This document shows, piece after piece, positions 41,932 to 50,305 of a stretch of DNA of 64,000 bases; within the stretch, counting starts at the first letter, position 1; every line of letters starts with the position of its first letter. The translations under genes were made by a program, and so were the position numbers. Location: contig CAYJQC010000006.1 of assembly GCA_964372215.1 (NCBI GenBank), positions 1-64,000 of the forward strand. Reading direction: 5' to 3'. Origin of the DNA: DAIMFL01 sp964372215. Lineage in GTDB: Bacteria > Pseudomonadota > Alphaproteobacteria > Dongiales > Dongiaceae. Under the pieces are notes generated by a model, which did no database searches, was not told where the DNA came from, and worked only from the letters and a program-made list of their open reading frames with translations.

Positions 41932-42762
41932 ATGAACCACCGGCTCGAATCGCGCATCGTCGACATCGTCCTGTACGGCTCGGTCGCCGCGGCGCTGGTG
42001 TTCTTCTACACGCCGATCTTCACCCTGATCGCCTTCTCGTTCCAGCAGGGGCGCTACCTGACGCTGCCGTTCGAGGGCCTGTCGCTCGAATGGTATGGCA
42101 AGCTGCTCGGCAACTCCGGCGCCCGCGGCGCCCTGGTCAACTCGACCTTGATCGCCTTGGTATCGATGCTGGCCAGCACGGTGCTCGGCACCATGGCGGG
42201 GATCGTCGCCGTGCGCTACCGCTTCCGCGGCAAGCGGGCCTTTCTCGGGCTGTCCGCCGCGCCGCTGGTCTTTCCGCAGCTTCTGCTCGGCATCGTGCTG
42301 CTGCTGTGGTTCTCGGTGCTCGGCCGCTGGCTCGAATTCAACAACGGCATGGTGACCGCGATCATCGGCCATATCGTCTACATCACGCCGTTCGCCATGG
42401 TGATCGTCGCGGTCCAGGTGTTCAACTTCGACGCGACCCTGGAGGACGCAGCCCGCGACTGCGGCGCCTCGGCCTTCGCGGTCTACCGCTACGTCACCAT
42501 CCCACTGCTGTGGCCCGGCATCTTCTCGGCGGCGATCTTCTCGTTCCTGCTGTCCTGGGGGAACTTCTACCTGACCTACAGCCTGTCCGGCTCGACCCGG
42601 ACGCTGCCGACCTTCGTGTTCTCGGGCATCGCCACCGGCTCGTCGCCGCTCTACCCCGCGATCGCCACGGTGGTGTTCATCCCCGGCATCCTGCTGGTGA
42701 TCCTCGCCGACGGGCTGCGCCGGCGCAGCGCCCGGTCGTCGGCCCAGGGGGCGGCGGCCTGA
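41932..42762 (+). CDS. ABC transporter permease, PotC-like
   Basis: A 276-residue permease with six hydrophobic helices. The EAA loop EDAARDCGASAFAVYRYVTI is near residue 170. It follows the PotB-like gene by 10 bp and precedes a serine hydrolase by 100 bp. Completes the second polyamine-type transporter. Confidence 0.93.
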   Translation: MNHRLESRIVDIVLYGSVAAALVFFYTPIFTLIAFSFQQGRYLTLPFEGLSLEWYGKLLGNSGARGALVNSTLIALVSMLASTVLGTMAGIVAVRYRFRGKRAFLGLSAAPLVFPQLLLGIVLLLWFSVLGRWLEFNNGMVTAIIGHIVYITPFAMVIVAVQVFNFDATLEDAARDCGASAFAVYRYVTIPLLWPGIFSAAIFSFLLSWGNFYLTYSLSGSTRTLPTFVFSGIATGSSPLYPAIATVVFIPGILLVILADGLRRRSARSSAQGAAA

Positions 42763-42862
42763 GCGGCGGCGGCGAGAGAAGGGCTGAACCCGGCCCGCCC
42801 AACGGCTAGACTGCGGATGACGACGCGACCCGAATCCTGGATTTCACGGAGGCAAGACGGCG

Positions 42863-44080
42863 ATGGCCGAAACCCGAACGTCGCCCGCGGAACTGATGCG
42901 CGGCTTCCCGCCCGTGCCCGACGCCCAAGTGACGCTGGCCAACTGGCGGCTGCCGCCGTTCAATCGCTGGGCCTTCCACCATGTCCGGCGGATCCTGCCG
43001 ACCGCCGCGATCAATCGCGGCGCCGTCGCCCAGCCCTTGTCGCAGGAGCCGCATGCGGTCGCGCGGGTCGGCTTTCACGGTCCCGACGGCAAGGAGTGGA
43101 CGGTCGGGCGGATGCTCGACGAGAGCTTCACCGACGGCTTCGTCGTGCTGCAGCGCGGCCGGGTCGTCGCCGAGCTCTATGAGGGCGGCCAGCGCCCGGA
43201 GACGCCGCACATCATCTTCTCGGTGTCGAAGTCGGTGACCGGCACGCTCGCCGGCGTATTGGTGGAGCGCGGCGTGCTCGACCCGGAGGCGCCGGTCACC
43301 CGCTACATCCCCGAGGCGGCGGGCTCGGCCTATGGCGACTGCAGCGTGCGCCACGTGCTCGACATGACCGTGGGCATCGGCTTCGTCGAGGATTATCTGG
43401 ACCCGAGCGGCGATTTCGCCCGCTACCGGGTGGCGACCGCCTGGAATCCGGTGGCGCCCGGCGGCGAGGCGCTCGACCTGCGCGGCTTCCTGGTGACCCT
43501 GAAGCGCGACGCCAATCCGCACGGCCACATGTTCCACTACGTCTCGCCCAATTCCGATCTGCTCGGATGGGTCCTGGAACGCGCCGCCGATACGCCCTAT
43601 GGCGATCTCGTCTCCGATGCCCTGTGGCGGCCGATGGGCGCCGAGTTCGACGGCTACGTCACCGTCGATCGCCTGGGCGCGCCGCGCTCGGCCGGCGGCA
43701 TCTGCGTGAGCCTGCGCGACCTGGCGCGGTTCGGCGAGCTGATGCGCCGCGGCGGTACCGCCCAGGGCCGCCAGGTGGTGCCGAGGGGCTGGATCGACGA
43801 CATCCTGTCGAACGGCGATCCCGCCGCCTGGAAGCGCGGCGCCAGTGGCGAGTTCCTGCCGAACGGGCGCTACCGCAGCCAGTGGTACATCGTCGGCAAC
43901 CGTCACGGCGCCTTCTGCGCCATCGGCATCCACGGCCAGTGGATCTATGTCGATCCGGCGGCGGAAGTGGTGATCGCCAAGCAGTCGTCGCAGCCGCTCC
44001 CGGTGGACGAGCCGCTCGACGCGTTGCTGCTCGCCGGCTTCGACGCCCTGGCCCGTGCGCTCGAGGGGCGGGCGATCTGA
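42863..44080 (+). CDS. Beta-lactamase-fold serine hydrolase, NylB-like
   Basis: A 405-residue penicillin-binding-protein-like hydrolase. The nucleophile motif SVSK is at 120-123 (FSVSKSVTGTLAG) and Tyr226 in HYVSPNSDLLG is the expected general base. The closing GIHGQWIYVDPAAEVVIAK replaces the KTG box. The pattern matches 6-aminohexanoate-oligomer hydrolase (NylB) and esterase relatives. There is no signal peptide, so it acts in the cytoplasm, plausibly on the amide or ester imported by the transporter just upstream. Confidence 0.88.
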   Translation: MAETRTSPAELMRGFPPVPDAQVTLANWRLPPFNRWAFHHVRRILPTAAINRGAVAQPLSQEPHAVARVGFHGPDGKEWTVGRMLDESFTDGFVVLQRGRVVAELYEGGQRPETPHIIFSVSKSVTGTLAGVLVERGVLDPEAPVTRYIPEAAGSAYGDCSVRHVLDMTVGIGFVEDYLDPSGDFARYRVATAWNPVAPGGEALDLRGFLVTLKRDANPHGHMFHYVSPNSDLLGWVLERAADTPYGDLVSDALWRPMGAEFDGYVTVDRLGAPRSAGGICVSLRDLARFGELMRRGGTAQGRQVVPRGWIDDILSNGDPAAWKRGASGEFLPNGRYRSQWYIVGNRHGAFCAIGIHGQWIYVDPAAEVVIAKQSSQPLPVDEPLDALLLAGFDALARALEGRAI

Positions 44081-44104
44081 TCGTCCGCTGAACCCGGCGG
44101 GGGG

Positions 44105-45232
44105 TCAGCTCCGCGCCGCCGCCATGCTGTGGCGGAATCGCAGGCCGGCGAGGGCGAGAATGACGGCGCCCATGGCGGCGATCGCGACGAAGCGCGGCCA
44201 CACGATGTCGATTCCGGCGCCGCGGAACAGGATCGCCTGGGCGACCTGGACGTAGTGGGTCGACGGCACCGCCTGCATCACCGCCTGCAGGGCCTCCGGC
44301 TGGCTCTCGATCGGCGTCTCGCCGCCCGAGAGCATGTTGATCGGCAGCGCCACCAGGATGAACAGCAGGCCGAACTGCGGCATCGAGCGGGCGACGGTGC
44401 CGAGCAGGATGCCGAGCGCCGCGGCGAAGAACATGTAGAGCGCGGTGCCGACCAGGAACAGCGGCACCGATCCCGCGATCGGCACGCCGAGCGTGCCTTC
44501 GACGACGCCCCATAGCGATACTGCGACGGCGCCGACGATGACCAGGCCGTTGGCCCAGACCTTGGACAGCATGATCTCGATCGGCGTCACCGGCATGACC
44601 AGGAGGTGCTCGATGGTGCCGTGCTCGCGCTCGCGGATCAGTGCCGCCCCGGTCAGCAGCATGGTCAGCACGGTGACGTTGTTGATGATCTCCATGACGC
44701 TGGTGAACCAGGCGGTCGTGATGTTGGGGTTGAAGGCGTAGCGCACCTCGAGCCCGACCGGCAGCTCGGTGCCTTGGCCGCCCTCCGACTGAAAACGCTC
44801 GATCTCCTGGCTCAGGATGTTGCCGATTTGGTTGGCGCCGATGCCGGCCTGCATGGTGGCGGTGGCGTCGATCTCCACCAGGATCTCCGGCTGGTTGCCG
44901 GCCAGGAGGTCGGCCTGGAAGCCGTCGGGGATCACCAGGACGAAGCTGTAGCGCCTGGTGTCGAGCCCGGCATCGACGTCGGACAGCGCGATCAGCTCGG
45001 GGGGCTGGAACTGCGGCGGCAGCAGGGCGTCCCGGATCCGCAGGGCGAGCGGCGAGCGGTCCTCGTCGACCACGGCGACGGCGGCATTCTTGAGGTCGTG
45101 GCTCATGCCGGTCGCCGCCGCATGGACCGACAGGGTGAAGGCCCAGACGATCAGCGCCATCAGCACCACGTCGTGGCGCAGGCTGTACAGCTCCTTGACC
45201 CCCAGCCGGAAGATGTTGGCGAGGCGCCGCAT
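44105..45232 (-). CDS. ABC-2-type permease (YhhJ-like)
   Basis: A 375-residue membrane protein. One N-terminal helix, a large extracytoplasmic domain and five C-terminal helices fit the ABC-2/DrrB type; GAALIREREHGTIEHLLVMP is the conserved cytoplasmic element. It is the last gene of the HlyD-RbbA-YhhJ operon, 5 bp after rbbA, and pairs with that protein's own membrane part. Confidence 0.92.
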   Translation of the reverse strand: MRRLANIFRLGVKELYSLRHDVVLMALIVWAFTLSVHAAATGMSHDLKNAAVAVVDEDRSPLALRIRDALLPPQFQPPELIALSDVDAGLDTRRYSFVLVIPDGFQADLLAGNQPEILVEIDATATMQAGIGANQIGNILSQEIERFQSEGGQGTELPVGLEVRYAFNPNITTAWFTSVMEIINNVTVLTMLLTGAALIREREHGTIEHLLVMPVTPIEIMLSKVWANGLVIVGAVAVSLWGVVEGTLGVPIAGSVPLFLVGTALYMFFAAALGILLGTVARSMPQFGLLFILVALPINMLSGGETPIESQPEALQAVMQAVPSTHYVQVAQAILFRGAGIDIVWPRFVAIAAMGAVILALAGLRFRHSMAAARS

Positions 45233-45237
45233 GGTGC

Positions 45238-47982
45238 TCAGCGCTCCTGCTTCGGCAGCAGCAGCGCGCTCACGACCAGCAGCAGCGGCGCGGCGGGCAG
45301 CAGCGCCAGGAAGCTGCCGCTGAGCTCGGCGAAGCCGAGGCCCTTGGTGAAGACGCCGACGCAGATGGTCATGAAATGCGCGGTCGGGTAGACCGCGCCG
45401 ATCGCCGCGCCCATGCCCTCCAGCGAGGAGACCGGCTGCAGCAGGCCGGAGAACTGCGCCGCCGGCAGGGTCGTGGCGATGGCGGTGGCGACCAGGGCGG
45501 CGATCTGGCTGCGGGTGAACGTCGACATCAGCAGGCCGAGCCCGGTGGTCGCCGCGACATAGAGCAGGGCGCCGGCGAACAGCGCGGCGAAGTCGCCCCT
45601 GATCGGCACGCCGAACAGGAACACGGCGGTGGCCGTCAGCAACAGGAACTGGACCATGCCGATGGCGATGTAGGGAACCTGCTTGCCGAGCAGGAACTCG
45701 AACCGGGTGACCGGCGTCACGTAGAGATTGGTGATCGAGCCCAGCTCCTTCTCCCGCACCACGCCGACCGCGGTCAGGATCGCCGGGATGAAGACCAGGA
45801 GGATGGCGATGGTCGACGGCACCATCGCGTAGATGCTCTTGAAATCCTGGTTGTAGCGGAACCGCATCTCGATGTCGGCCGGCAGCAGTGTCGGCCGCTC
45901 GCCGTAGAGCCCGGTATAGAGCTCGCCGATATAATGCAGGTGCAGCCCCTCGACATAGCCGCGGATGGTCTCGGCGCGGAACGGCATGGCGCCGTCGATC
46001 CAGGCGGCGACCTCCGGCGTCGCGCCGCGCAGCAGGTCCCTGCCGAAGCTGGGCGGGATGACCAACGCCAGCGCGATCTCGCCGCCGCGCATCCGCCGTT
46101 CGAGATCGGCGAAGTCGGCGAGGGGCGGGCGCTGGAGAAAGTAGCGCGAGCCCGCCAGGCCCTCGAGATAGCGCCGGCTTTCCGGCGTGTCGTCCTGGTC
46201 GAGGGCGGCATAGGTGAGTTGTTCGACGTCGGTGGAGATGCCGTAACCGAAGACCAGCATCAGCAGCAGGATGCCGAGGATGGCGAAGCCCAGGCGGATC
46301 GGGTCGCGCAGCACCTCCTTGATCTCGCGCAGGCTATAGGCGAACAGCCGGCGCGGGCTGAACAGCGCTGCATTCGGCGCCCCCGCCGGGAACGCCGGCC
46401 GGCCCTCCGGAATCGCGGCACCCGCGCCCGATCCGTCTCTGGCGCCGCCGGCGATCGCCGCCTCGAGACGGCCGATGAAGGCCTCCTCCAGCGTCGCGCC
46501 GCCGCTGGACGCGGTCAGTTCCGCCGGCGGGCCGCTGGCCAGCACCTTGCCGGCATGCATGAAGGACACCCGGTCGCACAGCGCGCCCTCGGTCATGAAA
46601 TGGGTGCTGATGAAGATGGTGACGCCGCGGTTGCGCGACAGGTCGACCAGCAGTTCCCAGAACCGGTCGCGCGCGATCGGGTCGACGCCCGAAGTCGGCT
46701 CGTCGAGGATCAGCATCTCCGGCTCGTGGATCACCGCGACCGCGAGCGACAGGCGCTGGCGCACGCCGAGCGGCAGCGCCGCGGGCAGCGCGTCGGCGTG
46801 GCCGCCGAGGCCGAACCGATCGATCAATTCGGCGATCCGCGGGCCGATGCGCGCCGGCGCCACATGGAACAGGCGCGCATGCAGCTCCAGATTCTGCCGC
46901 ACGGTGAGCTCGGTATAGAGCGAGAAGGACTGCGACATGTAGCCGACGCGCTTGCGCGTCTCCAGGTCATGCGCGTCGACCCGGGTGCCGAACAGGAATG
47001 CCTCGCCCTGGCTCGGCGCCAGCAGGCCGGTCAGCATCTTCATGGTCGTGGTCTTGCCGCAGCCGTTCGAGCCGAGGAAGCCGAAGATCTCGCCGCGGCC
47101 GATCTCGAAGCTGACGTCGTCGACCGCGGTGAAGCTGCCGAAGCGCTGGGTCAGGTGGCGCGCGACGATGGCGGGCGGGCCGTCGAAGGCGGCGCGCGGC
47201 GGGATCGCCAGCGCGCGATGCTCGCGGCGCTGCGCCTCGGGCAGCAGGGCGACGAAGGCGTGCTCCAGGGTCGCTTCCCCGCCGGTCGCCTTGATCTCGT
47301 CGGGCGTGCCGGTGGCGAGCACCCTGCCGGCGTTCATCGCCACCAGCCAGTCGAAGCCCTCGGCTTCTTCCATGTAGGCGGTGGCGACGATGACGCTCAT
47401 GCCCGGCCGGTCGGCGCGGATGCGCGCGATCAGCGCCCAGAACTGCCGCCGCGCCAGGGGATCGACGCCGGTCGTGGGCTCGTCCAGGATCAGCAGGTCG
47501 GGGTCGTGGATCAGCGCGCAGCACAGGCCGAGCTTCTGCTTCATGCCGCCTGAGAGCTTGCCGGCGGGGCGGTCGGGGAAGGGGTCGAGGCCGGTGGCCT
47601 CGAGCAGGGCCGCGATGCGGGCCGCGCGCTCGTCCCGGCCCTGGCCGAACAGGCGGGCGAAGAACTCGAGGTTTTCGAACACCGTCAGATCCATGTAGAG
47701 ATTCTTGCCCAGGCCCTGCGGCATGTAGGCGATGCGCGGCTGCGTCGCGCGGCGATGGCGGGCGCCGGCCATGTCGCCACCCAGCGCCTCGACCTTGCCC
47801 GACTGGATGCGCCGGGCACCGGCGACCAGGGCGAGCAGGGTGGACTTGCCGACGCCGTCCGGGCCGATGACGCCGATCACGCGTCCGGCCGGCAGGTCGA
47901 GCGTCACGCCGTCGAGTGCCGCGACACCCTTGTAGCGATGGCGCAGGTCGACGACGCGGACGGCGGGCGGGGCGATCGCCAT
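45238..47982 (-). CDS. rbbA: RbbA/YhiH-type fused ABC ATPase-ATPase-permease
   Basis: A 914-residue three-part protein. ATPase 1 covers residues 1-250 (Walker A GPDGVGKSTLL, signature KLSGGMKQKLGL), ATPase 2 about 265-520 (GSNGCGKTTTM, LPLGVRQRLSLA) and an ABC-2 membrane domain about 565-914. The second signature reads LPLGVRQRLS rather than LSGGQ. Homologues are annotated as ribosome-associated ATPase RbbA, but operon company with HlyD and YhhJ points to an exporter. Confidence 0.92.
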   Translation of the reverse strand: MAIAPPAVRVVDLRHRYKGVAALDGVTLDLPAGRVIGVIGPDGVGKSTLLALVAGARRIQSGKVEALGGDMAGARHRRATQPRIAYMPQGLGKNLYMDLTVFENLEFFARLFGQGRDERAARIAALLEATGLDPFPDRPAGKLSGGMKQKLGLCCALIHDPDLLILDEPTTGVDPLARRQFWALIARIRADRPGMSVIVATAYMEEAEGFDWLVAMNAGRVLATGTPDEIKATGGEATLEHAFVALLPEAQRREHRALAIPPRAAFDGPPAIVARHLTQRFGSFTAVDDVSFEIGRGEIFGFLGSNGCGKTTTMKMLTGLLAPSQGEAFLFGTRVDAHDLETRKRVGYMSQSFSLYTELTVRQNLELHARLFHVAPARIGPRIAELIDRFGLGGHADALPAALPLGVRQRLSLAVAVIHEPEMLILDEPTSGVDPIARDRFWELLVDLSRNRGVTIFISTHFMTEGALCDRVSFMHAGKVLASGPPAELTASSGGATLEEAFIGRLEAAIAGGARDGSGAGAAIPEGRPAFPAGAPNAALFSPRRLFAYSLREIKEVLRDPIRLGFAILGILLLMLVFGYGISTDVEQLTYAALDQDDTPESRRYLEGLAGSRYFLQRPPLADFADLERRMRGGEIALALVIPPSFGRDLLRGATPEVAAWIDGAMPFRAETIRGYVEGLHLHYIGELYTGLYGERPTLLPADIEMRFRYNQDFKSIYAMVPSTIAILLVFIPAILTAVGVVREKELGSITNLYVTPVTRFEFLLGKQVPYIAIGMVQFLLLTATAVFLFGVPIRGDFAALFAGALLYVAATTGLGLLMSTFTRSQIAALVATAIATTLPAAQFSGLLQPVSSLEGMGAAIGAVYPTAHFMTICVGVFTKGLGFAELSGSFLALLPAAPLLLVVSALLLPKQER

Positions 47983-47986
47983 CGGG

Positions 47987-48970
47987 TCAGGGCAGCCTCA
48001 CCTGCAGCCGGTCGGGCCAGTCGACGGCGCTGCCGAGCAGCACATAGGCCTCGCCGGGCAGGCCGGTGCGCACCTTCTCCAGATGCTGGCGCAGGAGATC
48101 GGGCGGCACCGAGACCTTGACCCGGAACATCAGCTTGTTGCGCTCGCTGCGGGTCTCGACCTCGCGCGGGGTGAACTGCGCCTCGGGCGAGACGAAGGTG
48201 ACCTTGGCCGGGATGACGAACTGCGGGTAGGCGTCGAGGATGATGCGCGCCTCGTTGCCGATCAGTACCCGCCCGGCCTGGTCGGTCGGCAGGAAGATGG
48301 TCATCCGCACATCGGTCAGGTTGAGGATGGTGACCACCCGGCCGCCGGCACCCAGCACCTCGCCCGGCTCGGCCAGCCGGTAGAGCACGCGCCCCGGCTC
48401 GGGCGACACCAGCACCGCGTCGTCGATCTGGGTCTGGATGCGCCGCGCCTCGGCCTCGGCGGCGTCGACCGCCCGCTCGGCGCTGGCGAGCTGCGCCTTG
48501 GCGGCGTCGAGGGCGGCGCGCGCCGCATCGCGCTGCGAGGTGACCTGGTCGGCGCGCTGCTGGGCGACATGACCCTGGGACAGCAGGGTCAGGGCACGAG
48601 TCAGCTCCTGCTCGATGTATCTGAGCTCGCTCTCGCGCTGCACCACCGTCGCCTGCGCCGCCGCCACGCTCTCGCGGGCGCCGGCGACCTGCGCGTCGGC
48701 CCGGGCGCGCGACGCATCGAGCTCGGCGGTGTCGATGCGCGCCAGTATCTGGCCGCGCTCCACCAGGTCGCCCTCGCCGACCGTCACCTCCATGACCCGG
48801 CCGCCGTTCTTGGTGGCGACCTGAATCTCCTCGGCCTCGATCCGGCCGTTGCCGGCGGCGATGGTGTCGGGCAGTTGCGCCTGCTTCTGCTGCCACCAGT
48901 ACCAGCCGCCCAGCGCGACGGCGGCAGCGGCCGCCAGGATCAGGACGGCGATGGCAAACGGACGCTTCAT
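47987..48970 (-). CDS. HlyD-family membrane-fusion protein
   Basis: A 327-residue periplasmic adaptor with one N-terminal membrane helix (PFAIAVLILAAAAAVALGGW), a lipoyl-like domain split by a long coiled coil (about residues 75-160) and a beta-barrel. It links the RbbA/YhhJ inner-membrane pump to an outer-membrane channel. First gene of the three-gene operon, 4 bp from rbbA. Confidence 0.92.
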   Translation of the reverse strand: MKRPFAIAVLILAAAAAVALGGWYWWQQKQAQLPDTIAAGNGRIEAEEIQVATKNGGRVMEVTVGEGDLVERGQILARIDTAELDASRARADAQVAGARESVAAAQATVVQRESELRYIEQELTRALTLLSQGHVAQQRADQVTSQRDAARAALDAAKAQLASAERAVDAAEAEARRIQTQIDDAVLVSPEPGRVLYRLAEPGEVLGAGGRVVTILNLTDVRMTIFLPTDQAGRVLIGNEARIILDAYPQFVIPAKVTFVSPEAQFTPREVETRSERNKLMFRVKVSVPPDLLRQHLEKVRTGLPGEAYVLLGSAVDWPDRLQVRLP

Positions 48971-49172
48971 CGGAAACTCACATCGAAAGCCCGGGGGAAC
49001 CAGAGTCCGCCCGGTTCGTATTGCTTGGGGCGGCGTCGGCGGCGCCGGAGTATAGCCGAGACGGGCCGCTGGTCGCGAACCCCCGGATCGTCGCAGCGAC
49101 GCGCGCGGGAAGATCGACAGGGTCGGTCACATGGCGCAGTCTGCCCGCTGCGGTGTTGGCAGGAAAGCGGTG

Positions 49173-50228
49173 ATGGCCGATCGGTCGACTGGCGGGGTGT
49201 TTCTGGGCGTGTTGCTGGCCGCCATGGCCTTCCCGGCGGGCATGGCGGCGCGCGCCGACGCGCCGGATTGCGGCAACAGCGTCTTCACCTTCCAGTCCGA
49301 GAACGACTTCTTCGCCCGTGCGACCAACACCGACCGCCACTACACCAACGGGATGCGGCTCGCCCTGACGGTGCCCTTGAGCGAGGACTGCATCGGGCTC
49401 GGCGCGCCGGCCCAGGGGATCGCCTCCTGGCTGGCGCCCAGCGGCACGATCCGCGCCACCGAGCGGATCGGGTATTCGCTCGGCCAGAGCATGTTCACGC
49501 CCGACGACACCGATACCAGCCTGCTGGTCCCGGACGACCGGCCCTACGGCGCCTGGCTCTATCTCGGGCTCGCCTACCAGGCGAGCTACGACCTGCTCGA
49601 CGGCCGCGGGGTCCAGGACACGCTGCAGCTCGACCTCGGCGTCGTCGGTCCGGCGGCGCTCGGCGAGGAGTTCCAGAACAGCTATCACCGGCTGATCAAT
49701 GTCGACGAGGTCAACGGCTGGAACAACCAGCTCCACAACGAGCCCGGGCTGATCCTCAGCCTCGAGCGCAAGTGGCGCTCGCCGCCGGCCGAGCCAATCT
49801 CGGGAACCAGACTCTATGCCGACGTCATTCCGTTCCTCCACGGCTCGGTCGGCAACGTCTTCACCTATGCCGGCGGCGGGGCGACGCTGCGGCTGGGCCA
49901 AAGGCTCGGTGTCGATTTCGGACCGCCCCGCATTCGCCCCGGCCTGCTGGGGTCGGAGGCGTTCTCGCCGGATGGCAAATACGCCTGGTATCTGTTCGCC
50001 GGCGCCGAGGGGCAGCTGGTCGCCCGCAACATCTTCCTCGACGGCAACAGCTTCCGCGACAGCCACCGGGTCGGCCGCGAGCTGCTGGTCGGCGATTTCC
50101 AGGCCGGCTTCGCCCTGATCTACGACACCTGGCGCCTGACCTATACCCATGTGGTACGCACGCCGGAGTTCGACGAGCAGAACGAGTGGGACCAGTTCGG
50201 CGCGCTGACCGTCTCGTTCGGGTTCTAG
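49173..50228 (+). CDS. LpxR-like lipid A deacylase (DUF2219)
   Basis: A 351-residue predicted outer-membrane barrel. A Sec signal (VFLGVLLAAMAFPAGMA) is followed by FTFQSENDFFARATNTDRHY, which holds the Asn-Asp pair of LpxR, and a later NSYHRLINVDEVNGWNNQLH region with the active-site His and a Glu in NEPGL. LpxR removes the 3' acyloxyacyl chain of lipid A. ATG 49173 has an AGGAAA ribosome site; 49131 is an alternative. It ends in aromatic VSFGF, a barrel C-terminus. Confidence 0.88.
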   Translation: MADRSTGGVFLGVLLAAMAFPAGMAARADAPDCGNSVFTFQSENDFFARATNTDRHYTNGMRLALTVPLSEDCIGLGAPAQGIASWLAPSGTIRATERIGYSLGQSMFTPDDTDTSLLVPDDRPYGAWLYLGLAYQASYDLLDGRGVQDTLQLDLGVVGPAALGEEFQNSYHRLINVDEVNGWNNQLHNEPGLILSLERKWRSPPAEPISGTRLYADVIPFLHGSVGNVFTYAGGGATLRLGQRLGVDFGPPRIRPGLLGSEAFSPDGKYAWYLFAGAEGQLVARNIFLDGNSFRDSHRVGRELLVGDFQAGFALIYDTWRLTYTHVVRTPEFDEQNEWDQFGALTVSFGF

Positions 50229-50305
50229 CCTCGCCGCGCCGGTCTGGACAAGCGGCGCCGGCTGTGGTCGGGTTCGGCGGCCGTTTCTCCTGAGGGAATC
50301 CCACG

